From Cercis canadensis (Eukaryota; Streptophyta; Magnoliopsida; Fabales; Fabaceae), in the NCBI GenBank assembly GCA_003255065.1, contig QAOA01004257.1, forward strand, positions 57,488 to 121,487: 64,000 nucleotides of DNA. Direction: 5' to 3'. The position numbers and the translations under genes are program-made. Numbering within the stretch: position 1 is the first letter of the stretch; each line of letters starts with the position of its first letter. Below, piece after piece: positions 1-13,309 of this stretch. Below the pieces are notes generated by a model. That model was not told the DNA's origin. It did no database searches and was given only the letters and a program-made list of their open reading frames with translations.

Positions 1-1982
1 AAACTTGTTGATTGACAATCTAAAGCATTTATGATTTGCATTCATATTAAAAATTAGTACATTTCCCAACTCATATATGTAGTATGGCTGAATCATCACA
101 TTATTTTTATTTTTTCATTTTTCTATTTTTCACTAAGATCAAGTAGAGCAATGAGTTGAAGCAATGAAGTGTGTCCATCTGGATTGCTTGATTGAGGACA
201 GCTTTCAGTACTTTCATGTATTTTTATTTTTTTCATATTTCATAAATTAAGACTTTTTCTAGGTTCATAGCTGATACAAGACTTGTTTTTGTGAAAATTC
301 CCTTTTTTCTGTTGCAATACCAAAAAATGGATGCATCAGATGAATTTCTGTTTTCACAGTTATAATATCATTGAAAGTCTGAAACTTAAACCTCTCAAGT
401 AGGCATTAAACTTAGCATTTTGATTTGGTATACAATAGCTATCACTAAGAAAAAAGGAAAGTGAATAATTAAAGAAAATGGCATATATCTCGGTTTGCTA
501 TTATGCAGTATGGCTCTATAAGTTTCTATTGGTAATACTACTAACTATAGTTATCTGATTTCATTCTGAACTAATGCCTTTTGCCATATATAATTTGCTT
601 ACCAGATATGAATTATAGTAATTCTGTTTCATTAGTCTTATATGTACCTACATGTCATTTTCTTTATTAAAAAAAATGTGATTTTTTACATGTCATTTTT
701 TTGGGAGTTCTTTTAAGTTTTAAGTAAGTCGTTGTTAATAGTTTTCCCATTGGTGGTGATTGTTCCAAAAGAAAAAATTAGGCATTACTATTGCAAATTG
801 ATCTTCCAAAATTTTCAACTGATGAAATTGTAACATGGTAGTTGATGCCAACTTGATGTTCAAGACATAATTAGTGTCAGTTTTCAGTAAAGTATATGCT
901 TTTGACTTTTATGAATCAGCACTAAATTTGGGATGGAGAGAGTAAAACTGGAAACTTCTTGCTTGACTTCCACCACCCTTCTTAAGTCAGAAAGTAGGAT
1001 TACTAACAGAGTTGTCATTATAATTAGGCTGTTTACCAATGTAGCTCATCTCTTGATTGTTGGTAAAAGCTTCTTTCTGAAATCCTAATGATCCTCTTGC
1101 TTTTTATGGAAGTAATTTTTGCAGCGTGTGAAAGCAGTAACTTAATTTTGTAACTGTCATTTATCCAATATGTTGAGAAAGTTAGTCAATAAGTTTACTT
1201 TTACAGGTCAAAGCTCCATTTGAAACAATGCAAGCTAATATAAGTTGTTTGTACTGTTTCATTATATCTGTCACTTTTATCAGATTTAGACTTGGTGTAT
1301 CACTTAAAAGTAATTTCTGCTGTTACTTGATTCTTTGGTGTGTCCACTTTTATTCAAAGTTAGTTCAGTCATGATTTTTGGCTAAAGGACTTGTTCTGAG
1401 TGGCCTATTTTTCATGTGCTCAGAGTGGCCTTGCATTTTAAATTATCATGTTCTATTCCATGGTTGCACGACCATGCCAAAAGTACCATTTCTCTGGATT
1501 GCCATGCATGCCATAATTGATAAATGGCCTAAATTCACTGTAACTAGTGAATTAGACTGTCACAGTTTTGATTACTAGGCTAACTAGGGGCTTGTAAATA
1601 AGAAAATTAGAAAAGTTGAGTTTCTTGGCATTAGGTTATTAAACTTTATGCTGGTGAATTAGAGATTAGGTGTTTAAAAGGGGACAAGTCAGCAATCCAT
1701 TACACATAAGATCCTGTTTTAGTGATTTGCATATATAGCAATTATCTAATGGACTATTACATGTTTAATTTCGTTTGTTCTCATATGATTGCCTACTAAG
1801 AAATATACATTCTTTTATGTTCATGCTATTTACCATTTGTTATTAATATCATAATATGCATTTCATCTTTATTTTCTTTTTTTAATATAATATTGCCCAC
1901 CTCTTATTATCACTGAAATGACTATTTGAGCATGCTTCTGTAGGCTCTTTCTAGAACTGTAAATTTTACATTGCCTTTTCAG
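1..1982 (+). other. FQR1 intron 1 (3' part)
   Basis: AT-rich, stop-dense sequence that ends in a pyrimidine tract and an AG acceptor at 1981-1982, immediately before a recognisable FQR1 exon. Nothing in it resembles the expected first exon, which encodes the start of the flavodoxin fold, so exon 1 and the promoter lie left of the window and this intron is at least 1.98 kb long. The only open frame over 60 codons (1378-1578) has no recognisable protein character. Confidence 0.65.
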
Positions 1983-3554
1983 GTACTATTCTATGTATGG
2001 GCATGTGGAGAAACTAGCAGAAGAAATACAGAAGGGGGCTGCATCTGTAGAAGGTGTTGAGGCCAAACTATGGCAGGCATGTATTATGTTTTATTTTTCT
2101 TATACATTGCAAACTGCCGCAACATAACAAACAATGACCAACATCAATTTTTGAACTGAGGTTCATTCCTCTGAAAAGCAGAATTAAAGATTTTGTTCTT
2201 TTAACTCAATATCATTTTTCCTGCCTTCAGAAAGACACAATTGTTTGCAAGCTCTCTGATGGCTTAGGTCCTTCTTTGTAGCTGTATTTTACATGGTTCA
2301 TGAGCTGTCAAATAATTTTCTTAATTACTTCTTGCCAATTTTTCTGCCTTAATGTTCTTTCAGAACTACCTATGTAGGGTGCTCTGTCATACGTGGTTAA
2401 TGTACTGTATTCTGAGATTAACCCTTTGTTTGGGAACAAATTGAGTAGGGAAAGAAAATAGGAGGAATGAAAATGAGAAAGTAGAAAATAATTTTCTCCT
2501 TTCTTGCTTGAATAGTATATAAATGAGGGGAATGAAAATGAATAGAAAATTCTAAAAGTACATGCCCATCCATAACTAACTTCAATTGAGATGATAATTT
2601 TAAAGGATAATAATATAATTTTAAATGGTCTACACTTTTGTTCTAATTTTCTCCCCACTTTCGCCCCACTTTTGGAGTGATTGATTTTGGTGGAATTGAA
2701 ATAAAATGTTCTTCCCATTTTCATTACACTAATATTTCACTTAGCTTCTCAAACAAGGTAATATAGCTTTCACCCTTAATATTTATTCATTCCTCCCAAA
2801 ATCACTCCCTCCCTTTCACCCATTCCAAATGGAGGGTAAGACTTTACTTCCCAAATTCACTCTTTTGCTAATCCTCTGGTAGATTACTATGTTAAATCAT
2901 GTTTATCTCGTCATATGGGGGAAAAAATCCAGACCTACCGGGGCTGACTTTATTGAGTCTGTGCACAGGTACCTGAGACACTGCCAGAGGAGGTGCTTGG
3001 CAAGATGAGTGCACCACCCAAGAGTGATGTACCAGTCATTACAACCAATGAACTTGCCGAGGCTGATGGATTTATTTTTGGCTTCCCAACAAGATTTGGA
3101 ATGATGACTGCTCAGTTCAAAGCTTTTCTGGATGCAACTGGAGGATTATGGAGAACACAACAGCTTGCTGGCAAGCCTGCTGGAATCTTCTACAGCACTG
3201 GATCCCAAGGTGGCGGACAAGAGACTACAGCGTAAGCACCTCTATCTGAGTGTTTTGTTTTTTAATCTAATACCAAGATGAATCAAATATTTATGTTAAG
3301 GAGGTTACGGAATCCATGACAGGTTGACTGCTATCACTCAGCTGGTTCATCATGGAATGATATTTGTTCCAATCGGATATACATTCGGTGCTGGCATGTT
3401 TGAGATGGAGAAAGTGAAGGGTGGAAGTCCCTATGGTGCAGGAACTTATGCTGGTGATGGCTCAAGGCAACCATCTGAGCTTGAGTTGGAGCAGGCATTC
3501 CACCAGGGGAAGTATATCGCCGCAATCACAAAGAAGCTTAAGTTGCCCAACTGA
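1983..3554 (+). CDS. FQR1: NAD(P)H:quinone oxidoreductase, FQR1/WrbA type (5'-partial)
   Basis: Flavodoxin-fold enzyme that reduces quinones by two electrons using FMN and NAD(P)H; plant FQR1 is auxin-inducible and limits semiquinone and radical formation. Exons read 1983-2076, 2969-3231 and 3323-3554 (stop TGA). Exon 1983-2076 encodes [15 protein letters not shown], which follows the first beta strand and contributes to the FMN phosphate site. The next exon carries [10 protein letters not shown] and ends at [10 protein letters not shown]. The last has [11 protein letters not shown] and ends in KKLKLPN. Phases join cleanly: 0 at 2076/2969, and 2 at 3231/3323. The donor at 2077 is GC (CAG then GCATGT), giving a GC-AG intron. 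About 196 of roughly 203 codons are present; only the short first exon is missing. No disablement is seen. Family assignment is firm, cellular details come from family knowledge. Confidence 0.95.
2422..2836. mobile_element. Tourist-like (PIF/Harbinger) MITE in FQR1 intron 2
   Basis: A 415-bp AT-rich, non-coding element. Its ends are imperfect inverted repeats: left CCCTTTGTTTGGGAA, and the right end reads CCCTCCATTTGGAAT on the other strand. It is flanked by TAA at 2419-2421 and 2837-2839, the 3-bp target duplication typical of Tourist MITEs. The GTTTGG-type end and 3-bp TTA/TAA target are hallmarks of PIF/Harbinger non-autonomous elements. A similar element sits at 15233-15748. The 138-codon open frame on the minus strand inside it is fortuitous. 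Confidence 0.7.
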
Positions 3555-6500
3555 GCTTGAGTTTCGTCAAAATAGACATACCATTTATCAAGAAAATTTG
3601 ATAGAGATATTGCTTGAAACCCGTTACCCATTTTTTTAGTCCTAGAATGTATCAAGTTCTATTTTTCTGTGCTTACAGGTAATAATTGTTTTTCTTTTAC
3701 TTTTCGAGAAAAAAAATGCTTTGTATGCGTGTTACACAGTTTAGCGGTGTTGCTATTTGTTAATGAAGAAAGTTTGCTTGTATTGTCCTTTTGTTTTAGG
3801 TTGAGAAATTACCTGCACCCTTCTTTTGTATTCCCCTTTCATGATTAAACAAGCACATATACATTGATTATACTCATCAAATTAGAGGTTGTTAAGCTAC
3901 CCAAATTATGTGGGAGGAATAAAAACGAAAAAATACTTTTCATTAAGAGTTTGGAATGAAACTAATTTTTGATACCATCACAAAGATGTCGAAAAATTTG
4001 AATTACTTAATATATTTTAAATCAGTTAATTTCTTATAAAATGTATAAATTAAGTATAGAAGATATGCCAAAAACAACATACTAAAATATTAATAATTTT
4101 TTGAATTTAATTGGCAAATATACATAAGGTGGGTGTTTACACCTAGTGCCTTATTTAGTTCCTGCTTAGGCCTCAGCACACCAAGAGGGAAAAACAGAAC
4201 AAATGAGACTGTGATCTGCAAGCCCTTCTTAATTAGAGAACCCCATTAAGGGAGGAGTTTAATTGCCAGCATAATATTTTCTACACTCAGGATTTTTTTT
4301 TATGCATTATCAAAGCCTAAAACAAACAAGAAAATTAACCATGATTTCTGAACCTTGTATTTTTCTTTTTCTCTAAGAATTCCTTTTTACAATCTCTGAT
4401 TGAAATAGTTACTGATAAGACAGTCCAGACGACATAAGTAGGCAGCTGTCACAAGGAAAAGAAATATTCTGATACACACTGGTTTTTCCTTTCTCTTTGT
4501 TGTCAAAGATATTCAGTGTCATGTGATTCACAGAGCCTCTACGTATTTTTGTCTATTACTGTCCCATTTTTTCCCTTCCTATCATTAGTCTGTATCCATG
4601 TGTTTCTTCTTCTGGCTTTGCAGCATCTTATTCCATCGTCTCTTGACAAAAGATACTTGCCTATTATCTTTTTCTGAACTAGCTAGCCACACCCCATGAA
4701 TTTCAGCAACAGTGTTTTTTTGGATTTCAATGACATGGTCCTTGTCAAACATGATTAAGAGGACCTGACATACACATGACAAGCTCAGAAAAACTTGGAA
4801 TGGAATCTGTGGTAAAAGTTAGCTGTAAACTCAGCTTCTGCTATAGTGATAATAAGTGCCTAACATATATAATTACAAGTACAAGTGAAATTGAAGCAAA
4901 TACTTGTCTGCAGAATTGTATTGGGTAGCATAAAAAGTGAAGGAAAAGGGAAAGAAATTATGGAATCTTAAGACAATTGATATAAACCTAAATAATTTGA
5001 AGATTCTATTCCTCCTCTTTTTTATCCATATACTCTCGTATCAATGACACTCATTGATTAGCAATCATGCTTTAGCATTAGGCAACAATAATAACTACTT
5101 TAAAAAGTGAAATCAAGCGTTAAAAGGAAACAGTGCCAAAACTAATCTGAAACAAAGGCATATTGTTCGAGTTATAGGAACGACTCTTGATATACAAAGA
5201 AAGAAGATGCTAATCAAAAAGTGAGAAAATATCAAGTAGTAAAAATAGAACTTGGGCTATAATTCTTTTCAAAAATATATGTTAATAAGGTTAATAGGAG
5301 CTGAAATATATATCGAATAGTTATTGTTTTTTGCTGGTCCCCTCCCATTTCTGTTGTTCACTCCAAACCTCTTTCAAAGTATACCTTTGTGCCAAATGCT
5401 TTCAACACAAATAAACATTATCAAGGAATATAGCAGATTCCCTGCCTCTAATTTACTTAATTAAAAGGGGACTGACTCAGTTCTTTGAATAACAAAGAAA
5501 AAAAGACTTGAATCAATTGTGATAATTTGTTAGTGAAGACAAATTCCCTAGAAAGTAATTAAGCTTGGAGCCCAGAATCATAGGCTAGCTTTGTTGACAT
5601 AATAATGACTAAGAGTTAGATGCTCTCCACCTTTTGATTAATATATGTTATGATCTTGCTAGAGAAGTTATAAAGTGAGATTTGGTAAAGTACTTTGATC
5701 ACAAGGCTCCAATCCCCTGGCCCAGAAGAGAATAGATTATAATACTTTTTGGCCAATAGCTGCAAAGTCTTAGCAAGTAAAGTTGATAGGTTTGAAGATA
5801 TATCAATCATGTTGGTTTTAAATTCTAAGATTATGTGATTTTTTTATTCTCTTTTATTCTTCACTTGTCTAACTTTAATGTTATTGCTAATTATTATCTC
5901 TAACTTTTCGGAATTTTTAATACTATTTAGTCAGAATAATGAATTTCTTGCAGAGTTTTGTTAAAAGGATAAAAGAAAGAAAATTAGAATGGTCCTTTTC
6001 TGAAAAAAAAAAAAAAAATGGGCACATTCTTCATTTAAAATGAGGACCGTTTGTGGCCTCTTAAAGTCCGCAGAGGATATAAACTAAAAGAAATTATGGG
6101 TTTTCTCTCTTTTTCTGTTCTATTTATACTATGTGACCATTCGATATAAAGCATAAAAGCATGTGTAAAAGCATCTGCAAAATACATATAAATATCTTTT
6201 TGATTAATTCTCCTGATAAATAAAATTAAACTTGAAAGACAATTTTGAAAAAAAAAAAAAAAATCTGAAAGGAGGAGTGTGGGCCATCCTCTGACTTCCA
6301 CTTACATATTCCAAAGACATAAACAAATCAAAAGTGAGATTTCCAATCAAATGACATATGCCCACACTCACTCACTCACTACCTCTCTATTCTATAATTC
6401 AATTATTCCTTCAATTTAAGATTTCTTGTTCCCCTTAAACTAAAGGTAGTGCCAATGGCAAATGGCAATGCCAGCTCTATTCACAATATAGCAACAAGAA

Positions 6501-6751
6501 ATAAAGCTCCTTTATCTTCTTATACTATATAACAACAATTTTCCCTCTTGTTTAGTCTCTAAACACTTTCCCTATATTCAGCAACTTTGTCATTCCTAAT
6601 CCCAGCTCTAAGCATAATTCTTCAATTATTACAACAACTTAATATGCTCTGAATGGTCCCAATACTGGCCAAACCCTGCATGTAGTTGGCCCAACAACAG
6701 CAATGCCCTGTCTTTTGAAGGGTCATTTCCTTTTCTTTCTCTTTCAACATA

Positions 6752-6788
<37 letters not shown>

Positions 6789-6948
6789 ATTTTCTTTTCC
6801 ACCCGAGAAAACTAACAACTTTACATATTAATGTGGGCTTCCGTGTCCTCTTTCCTGTTTCTCTTTTTCTTTCATCTTATCATTCCCAACTTGGCCAGGT
6901 TTGATAAGATAATGTCCTGTATTGGTTCCGTGTCCCAATTCTCGACCA
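3555..6948. other. Intergenic region between convergent FQR1 and bHLH genes
   Basis: Holds the FQR1 3' UTR (roughly the first 300 bases) and, at its right end, the 3' UTR of the minus-strand bHLH gene. Between them is AT-rich sequence with two A-runs (about 6003-6018 and 6248-6263) and a CT microsatellite. Short open frames (for example 4585-4782 minus and 6035-6301 minus) have no family character. No tRNA, rRNA or recognisable miRNA was seen. Confidence 0.6.
6757..6784. repeat. (CT)14 microsatellite
   Basis: Fourteen uninterrupted CT units in the 3' flank of the bHLH gene. Confidence 0.95.
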
Positions 6949-9193
6949 TTATCTGAATGTTCCTCCGAACGTTGGTGTCCAAAAATCTACTGTGGTTTCA
7001 TGAGTCACCGGAAATGTACTCGAAACCGGCACCAAACATAGTCCTCGGCTTCTCAGATCTTGTTTTGGACCCTCAGCTTCCTTACATTTAGCAGAACTCT
7101 GCATTAAATGCCAAAAGTTAACATATTACCACTTCCTTCAACAATAGTATAAGTAACTCTTATTATTCTATGGAGTAATATGGAGAGTATTGTCCATTCA
7201 TGGGTATGCACAAACTGTACAAGTAGTTCATAGAAGTTTTAAAGAAAATTGTTTAAGCAGAACCATCTGAACTCGAATGAATTAACCTATATGATTTGTG
7301 AGGGTTTTTTGAATAAAAAGTTGTGTTAGTATCATTACTTGAAGAATATATATATTACCTGTTGATGCTGCTGCATTGGAGCTCCACTTTTCATATATGG
7401 GGTGCTTAAAACCTAATAGAGAAAATAAAATAAATAAGATGGAAGTTGCTATTATTTAATGGTTTTGATTGACAATATATTAATGGGTAATGGGACTTAC
7501 AGTCACTTGTTCATGGAGGAATTTGATGTATTCAATGGCTTCAGAGAGCACTGAGGCAGTATCAGTCTGACACAAAATAACAGTAGAATTTAAAACCCAC
7601 CAAAAACAGCATTAGCAAAATTACACCTTTTATCTCTTTTTTTCTTTCTTATCATAATTTCACAAAGGAAATGATCATTCACACTGAGAAAACTAGATCA
7701 TTTTCGAAGCTCACCTTTCCGAAAGGTGAAACCAATTGTTGGAGTGCAGTGATTCTGTCTCCCATCTTCTCCTTTCTCACCTAAGATCATAGGCTACAGC
7801 TTCATATCTTGTTCAAGGATTCAAAACCAAAAAGGAAAAAGATAAAAAAGTTAGTTGCACTTATTGTACCTTAAAAGCTGGCAAAGGCGATGGGGTTTCA
7901 TTTCGAGGCCTTTTGGGTGCTGGTTCACTAGCACTTTTCTTCACCACGGAGCCCGAGTCCCTAACTTCAGAAATATTCTGCAAAAACAGCAAGTGTTTGA
8001 TAAATTTTACACCTTTAATGCTGTACTTGCAATCTTAATGGCATCAATGTCACAAGTGCACTAATGCTTATATCTATATCTACATAAACTAAGATATGTG
8101 TATTGTATTGTATTATACCTTTGATTGTACATCGAAATTCGGCGTGGGAAATGGGGTTTGCAATGATGGGAAGAAACCGGATCTCACATCTTTAATGGCT
8201 GGCTCTGATGCATTCCAGAACGGAGCGTTGTTTGTGAACTGCAATTGATTATGGGGTGGCTGTTTTGGAGGTGAAGCTCTTAAAAACTGAGGAACTTTAG
8301 ACCAAGAATGTATTAACTCACTAGAGTTCAATCCATAGCTTGCTGGGTATGGAAAATTCATGGCTCGATTCTGATCAAATGAAGCGTGTTGTGGCTGATT
8401 ATGATCTGGTCCTAATAGTCCTTGTAATATAGATGGGCTTCCATAAAGAGCTGAAGAATCCATCTGAAAAGTAGAGGGCAAGCCTTGGCTTGTTACTGTG
8501 CTATCACCAGAGCTATATTGAGGACTAAACTGGGTTTGATCCAAAGAGAAACCCCTATTCACTTGCTTAAATTCATTCGTAGAAGAATCTGGAGAAAACA
8601 GCTTTTCCCTCCATTGAACTTGATGAGACAATCCCATCCCAGTTTCTTGCTGAAAATTGGCGCTTGATGAGCTCAAATTCTCTTGCAGCATCGAACGGAA
8701 ACTGCTCTCCCCACCCTTGTCGCCTCCTCGGCTATATATCAAGTTAAATTTCAACAAAAGTTATAATCTGTTTTTTATTTTTGGAGATTGATTACAAAGA
8801 AAGAAAGGGAAAGAATAAAAAAAGATGGAATTTTTAGTCTTTTGTCTTGACATAGACTGCATGAACTTACAGCAAGGATGCTTGATTCCAATCCATGGGT
8901 TGGGAAGAAAGGCCTAAACCCATCATATGCAAGTTGGGGTCGGTGGCACTAGCGGAATCTGGAGCTTGAAGCTTCTGGGTATCATGGAAAACCACAGAGG
9001 AACTACCTGAGGCTGACATGGAATCCATGGAAGACCTTGGCTTCATGTCCACCATATCCGAAGCTTGTTGCCAAGCAAAGTTGCCCATGTTAGTAAGAGC
9101 AGAGGAAGATGATTGTGATGCCCCGCTTTCGAACCTCACGTTTCTAGCTGAATCCCACCAGTTCCCGCTCGTCTGAAATTGATCATCTGCCAT
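6949..9193 (-). CDS. Atypical bHLH transcription factor, bHLH112/bHLH123-like (subfamily X)
   Basis: Nuclear transcription factor. Seven exons (minus): 9193-8871, 8731-8119, 7977-7870, 7780-7715, 7566-7501, 7412-7359, 7098-6949. All junctions are GT-AG and in phase, giving 459 codons plus TAA. I chose the ATG at 9193 (MADDQFQTSGNWWD) over the in-frame upstream ATG at 9235 because the family begins with this acidic MA(D/E) plus NWW motif. The centre is Ser/Gln-rich (exons 1-2). Exon 3 supplies the KRPR basic stretch, exon 4 helix 1 (VRKEKMGDRITALQQL), exon 5 helix 2 (TASVLSEAIEYIKFLH). The C-terminus GLCLVPVSSTFPVTHE...DFWTP is the subfamily signature. The basic region lacks the His-Glu-Arg triad that reads E-boxes, so canonical E-box binding is doubtful; family members have been reported to bind other motifs. 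Family members act in stress response, root or flowering control; the exact role here is unknown. Confidence 0.93.
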
Positions 9194-9407
9194 GGCTACA
9201 AAGCTGATTAACAAAAATGCTTCCTTCAGCTTCACTATAACTATTTCTGTGTGTATGTATTCTATGGTTGTTGGCTGCTGCTGCTATATTGCTATGAGAT
9301 TCTGTTTTGGGTGCATCGGATTCTTGGACCTCTTTGGGCACTGCGATCTGAGTTTGAGACTTGTTTGATAAAATGAATGAATGGAAAAACGGTTCGCTAC
9401 TTCTCAG

Positions 9408-9418
9408 TATTTATATAG
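9408..9418 (-). promoter_or_regulatory. TATA box of the bHLH gene
   Basis: Minus strand reads CTATATAAATA, about 215 bases upstream of the chosen ATG. This would place transcription start near 9375-9380 and give a 5' UTR of roughly 185 bases. Position and sequence fit a plant TATA box; the start site itself is inferred. Confidence 0.6.
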
Positions 9419-12400
9419 TGATGAGGGAAGGTGAAGAGAAAACCAGTTGATATGGGAAATGAATGAGAAGAGTAACCGACTAACCGGAATATGGTTGACA
9501 CTTGACACTTGACAATTCAAGGGTTGATTTGATTAGACACAGGAATTAAACCTCATTTTCAAATCGAATTTCGTTTATTCCTCATATTATTAATTATTAT
9601 ATTAGTTTTATTTTTTTGGGGTAAAATAAAATGCTTCATATTCGTCCAGTGTATTATTATTACTGTTCAGCTTTTTTTCTTTTTTCTTTTTTATAGAGAA
9701 TAGTGCTTTTTGTTTGCTAATAATTTAGGACAGAAAGATATATTATTGGGGTGGCTTATCCAACCAGGACAGGCTACTGTCCTACCAGAACCAGACCATT
9801 TTGTTTATTTTTTATTAATATTAGTTTTTCTTTTTTAAGGACTGGATTATTATTATTATTAACCTTTAATCATATTTTCCTCAAAGAAATCAAAACGGCT
9901 AGCTACTAGCTAGCTAGAACACAAAGGTAATTAAAGAGCAAACACCATCTTCTGTTTCTGTAAGATGGCCAAAAAACTAATAGGAAAAAGTGAAGACGCT
10001 CTTCTGGTCTTGTGAATGCATACAACCTCCCTTTTCCTTTTTTTTTTTTTTTTTTGTTCATCACAGTTAAGTATTAAATAATTTCATTTTGAAAGATCTA
10101 TATATAGTGGGATTTATATGTAACTTTCGTTTAAAAAAAAACATTTCTAAAGTTCTTAATAAACAATGAAAAATCTCCAATGAGTTAAATCTAAAATAAA
10201 TAAAATTGACTTGAGATTTTGACTAAATAAATAAAATTTATATCCATAACTTCCATGATAAAGTATAAATATTTAGTGGGATCAATGATTTTAGCTCTCT
10301 TATTGCTATTAACTAAGGCTAATTCTGAAAAAATTGACTTAATGTAGTCAATATAACACAATTAACCCGAAGAAAGATTAAAGAAAAATATCTCATTTTG
10401 TCGTTTATGCAAGTAGACATTGACTAAGAAAAATGGCACCTGATGACCATAGCATCTTATCGGATTATCTAATTAACTCTCCGATGAGGTTGACAAAATC
10501 AATTAAACAAGATTAATTAGAGGGAATGTCAAAATTGTGGTTTATTAATTAGATTTTTTTGGAGCAGCAACAAGTGACAAAGACCCAAGTTTAATTTACA
10601 ACCATGGACATATATGTCTAGTAAATTTCTCGGAGTCATCTATTAATTATCAAGGGTTGAATGGTTATTAATAAAGTGTTAGTTCAGTAAAAGTAGGTTA
10701 AACTTCAAAGCGTTCTAGGTCAAAGATCATAAGTTCAAATCATTTAAGTTGTACTTGTTGAGAGGAATTTACTAATTACTGTTCTTATCCTGAGCGAGGA
10801 TTAATCTCATATCCAAAAATAGTAAAAATACCTTGAATTTAAACAAAACAAAAAAAGTTGAATGGTTGCGTGTAAAACCGGGTTGAATATAAGTTTAAGT
10901 CAAAGATAAGATCAATTTGACAATTGCTGTTGAAATTACAAGTCAAATAGGCAATTCTTATGTCATTTCCAGGGTCTGTATTTACATCATCAACTCCATT
11001 ATTTTAACTTTCCATATGAAAGAAAAATGGTGATCCAAGTTCATGACTTCCATTTGAGGCCTTTCTATTTTTCCAGACAAAAAAAAGGGGCAAGTTGAAA
11101 TTTGTGTAAGAATCTTTTGTTTTTCTGGCCCACAATTTCGGAAGTTAAATCAACAGAGTTCTGCACGGGCAATCCAGTAGATAAAGACTTGGATTTCCCT
11201 TTTTTTCTTTTCTAGTTTTAATTATTAAATTTGACTCTTGATGTCATATACGCTCTTATGCAAGTTGTTAACCATTACGTAAATGTATGGATATTATTGT
11301 CAATTGAGCATGGCGAAATTATTTCCATTTAAAATTTGGATTCTTTAAAGTAATGGGTATATTTTAGAAAGTAAAGTAGTTAAGATTATAATAAAGTGAA
11401 TATACATAAATAAAATTTATAAATTTTTCAAAACTTATTTCATTGCACCCGTCATTAGAATTTTCTCAATAAAGAAAGAAAAATCTTTTTACAAAGGGGA
11501 CTCATTTACTGATTTATAACATGTTTAAATAACTTTTTGTCACTTAAAAGTTATTTTGCGAGTTTTATTATTAAAACAGTGAGTAAACATATATTTGTAT
11601 TCTTGAAATATTTAAGATTTAACAAAATAGTCCTTGAAAGAACACTAATTACAAAATAGTCTTTGCTCTACTAGCCTTTATAAACTTGGAGTTTTCATTT
11701 TAGGAATCTAGTTTTGTAATGAATTTATAAAATTATTGCTATTTATAACGAAATTTCCAGCCAGGTAAACTTGTCGTGGCATTTTATATTTCTGATTTTG
11801 TAAATGCTATATGTAGGTATAGTTAATACGAATATTCTTAATATTTTGTAGTGTTNAAAACACTAATTACAAAATAGTCTTTGCTCTACTAACCTTTATA
11901 AACTTGGAGTTTTCATTTTAGGAATCTAGTTTTGTAATGAATTTATAAAATTATTGCTATTTATAACGAAATTTCCAGCCAGGTAAACTTGTCGTGGCAT
12001 TTTATATTTCTGATTTTGTAAATGCTATATGTAGGTATAGTTAATACGAATATTCTTAATATTTTGTAGTGTTAAATATGAGCAAGTAATCATATAATTG
12101 ACAGCTCTCAAATTTTTAGATTCGTTCAAGATCTCCACTTATTGGAACAAGGGAAACCCTAGCTATCTGATAAATAAACTTCCCCAAAATAGAGGAGCAT
12201 AACGTGTTTAGTTTCAGTACGCACTACGCAATAGCAAGGAAAATATCATGGTCGTAGGTGCAGGTATTCTGATACGTATTCTTCAATTTATTATTGCTAT
12301 CAGTAATCAAAGCCAATATCTTACTACCACTCGATGGTTAATTCAAAGCGCTGTGATATTCTCCGGTATATTCTACCCTGTAAACTTATTTCAAGTTTGC

Positions 12401-13309
12401 TTAAGAACTTCAATAATTAACCAGCTTTCTTGGTGGTGATTATTGTAGGGGTAGTCTTTCTTACCAATGTTCATGATTCTTAGATGGATGAAAAACTCCA
12501 TTAACCAAAAAAAAATTGCAACTTTGAAGGACACTGTGTTTTTTTTACATAAAAATTTAAGGTGAAGAGAGTCTATCTCTTTCTAAGATCAAGGTCATGC
12601 TACAAGCCTTAATAAGAATTTACAATGATACTTATTTATTATCTATCATAGAGAGACTATACTAACAATGAGATTCAAACCTACACCCTATAAACGAAAT
12701 GTAACAATAGTATTCAAGTTGAAAAGCCTTTTGCACTGATAGAACCTCTATTTGAAGTTTAGTATTCAACTATTATACGCCAATATAGCTCAAAAAAAAG
12801 ACTACTATATGCCAATACTACTCCTATAATTTACTACATTATAATTACATCAAACTTAATAATTATCCAATTTTCAACATCATGCTATTTTGTTTGTTTT
12901 CTTTTTTCAAGAGATTGCAATATGCTCGATAAGAGAGGAGAGTAAGGGGATTTGAAAATCACAAAGCAATATTTGAAATGTATTTATTTTTCTATTTTCC
13001 CAATAACAATTTTGACTTATGTTGAGGCATAAATCCAAAAAATCATATATATATATATATATAAATAATTATTTCAAAACATTTTAAAGCGCTTTTCTAC
13101 AAATACATTTTACTTCAAAAAAGAAATTATGAACCAAAACTTTGTTTTATTTTCACTATAATAAAAAATAAATAAAAAGGTAAATGGAGTGTTGGATTTT
13201 AAATGTTGACCAACCAAAGAGAAAAAAGAGAGCGTGTGGAGGAGAAAGAAGGATTAGTACACTTGGGTGTCCTCTTGCTCTTAAAATAATAAAATTATGA
13301 CCAATTTGA
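9419..13309. other. Gene-free AT-rich region upstream of the bHLH gene
   Basis: Includes the bHLH upstream region and then long AT-rich sequence. It contains the N-flanked duplication at 11641-12073 and an (AT)n run near 13046-13064. The only open frame over 60 codons (12248-12439) has no recognisable domain. No gene is supported. Confidence 0.55.
11641..12073. repeat. 215-bp direct duplication around a single N (probable unmerged contig overlap)
   Basis: 11641-11855 and 11859-12073 are the same length and nearly identical (for example CTACTAGCC versus CTACTAACC), separated by an N at 11856 and two or three A. There is no transposon-like end. The pattern recurs at four other Ns in this window and fits two overlapping contig ends placed side by side. 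Confidence 0.85.

Noticed and set aside
2308-2724. 138-codon minus-strand ORF
   Set aside because: Lies mostly inside the MITE in FQR1 intron 2; low-complexity Phe/Ser composition with no domain.
3334-3655. Three ORFs overlapping the last FQR1 exon
   Set aside because: Alternative-frame shadows of the FQR1 coding exon.
10690-10850. SINE-like phrase (GTCAAAGATCATAAGTTCAAATC)
   Set aside because: Resembles a tRNA-derived B box only weakly; no A box at proper spacing, tail or target duplication.
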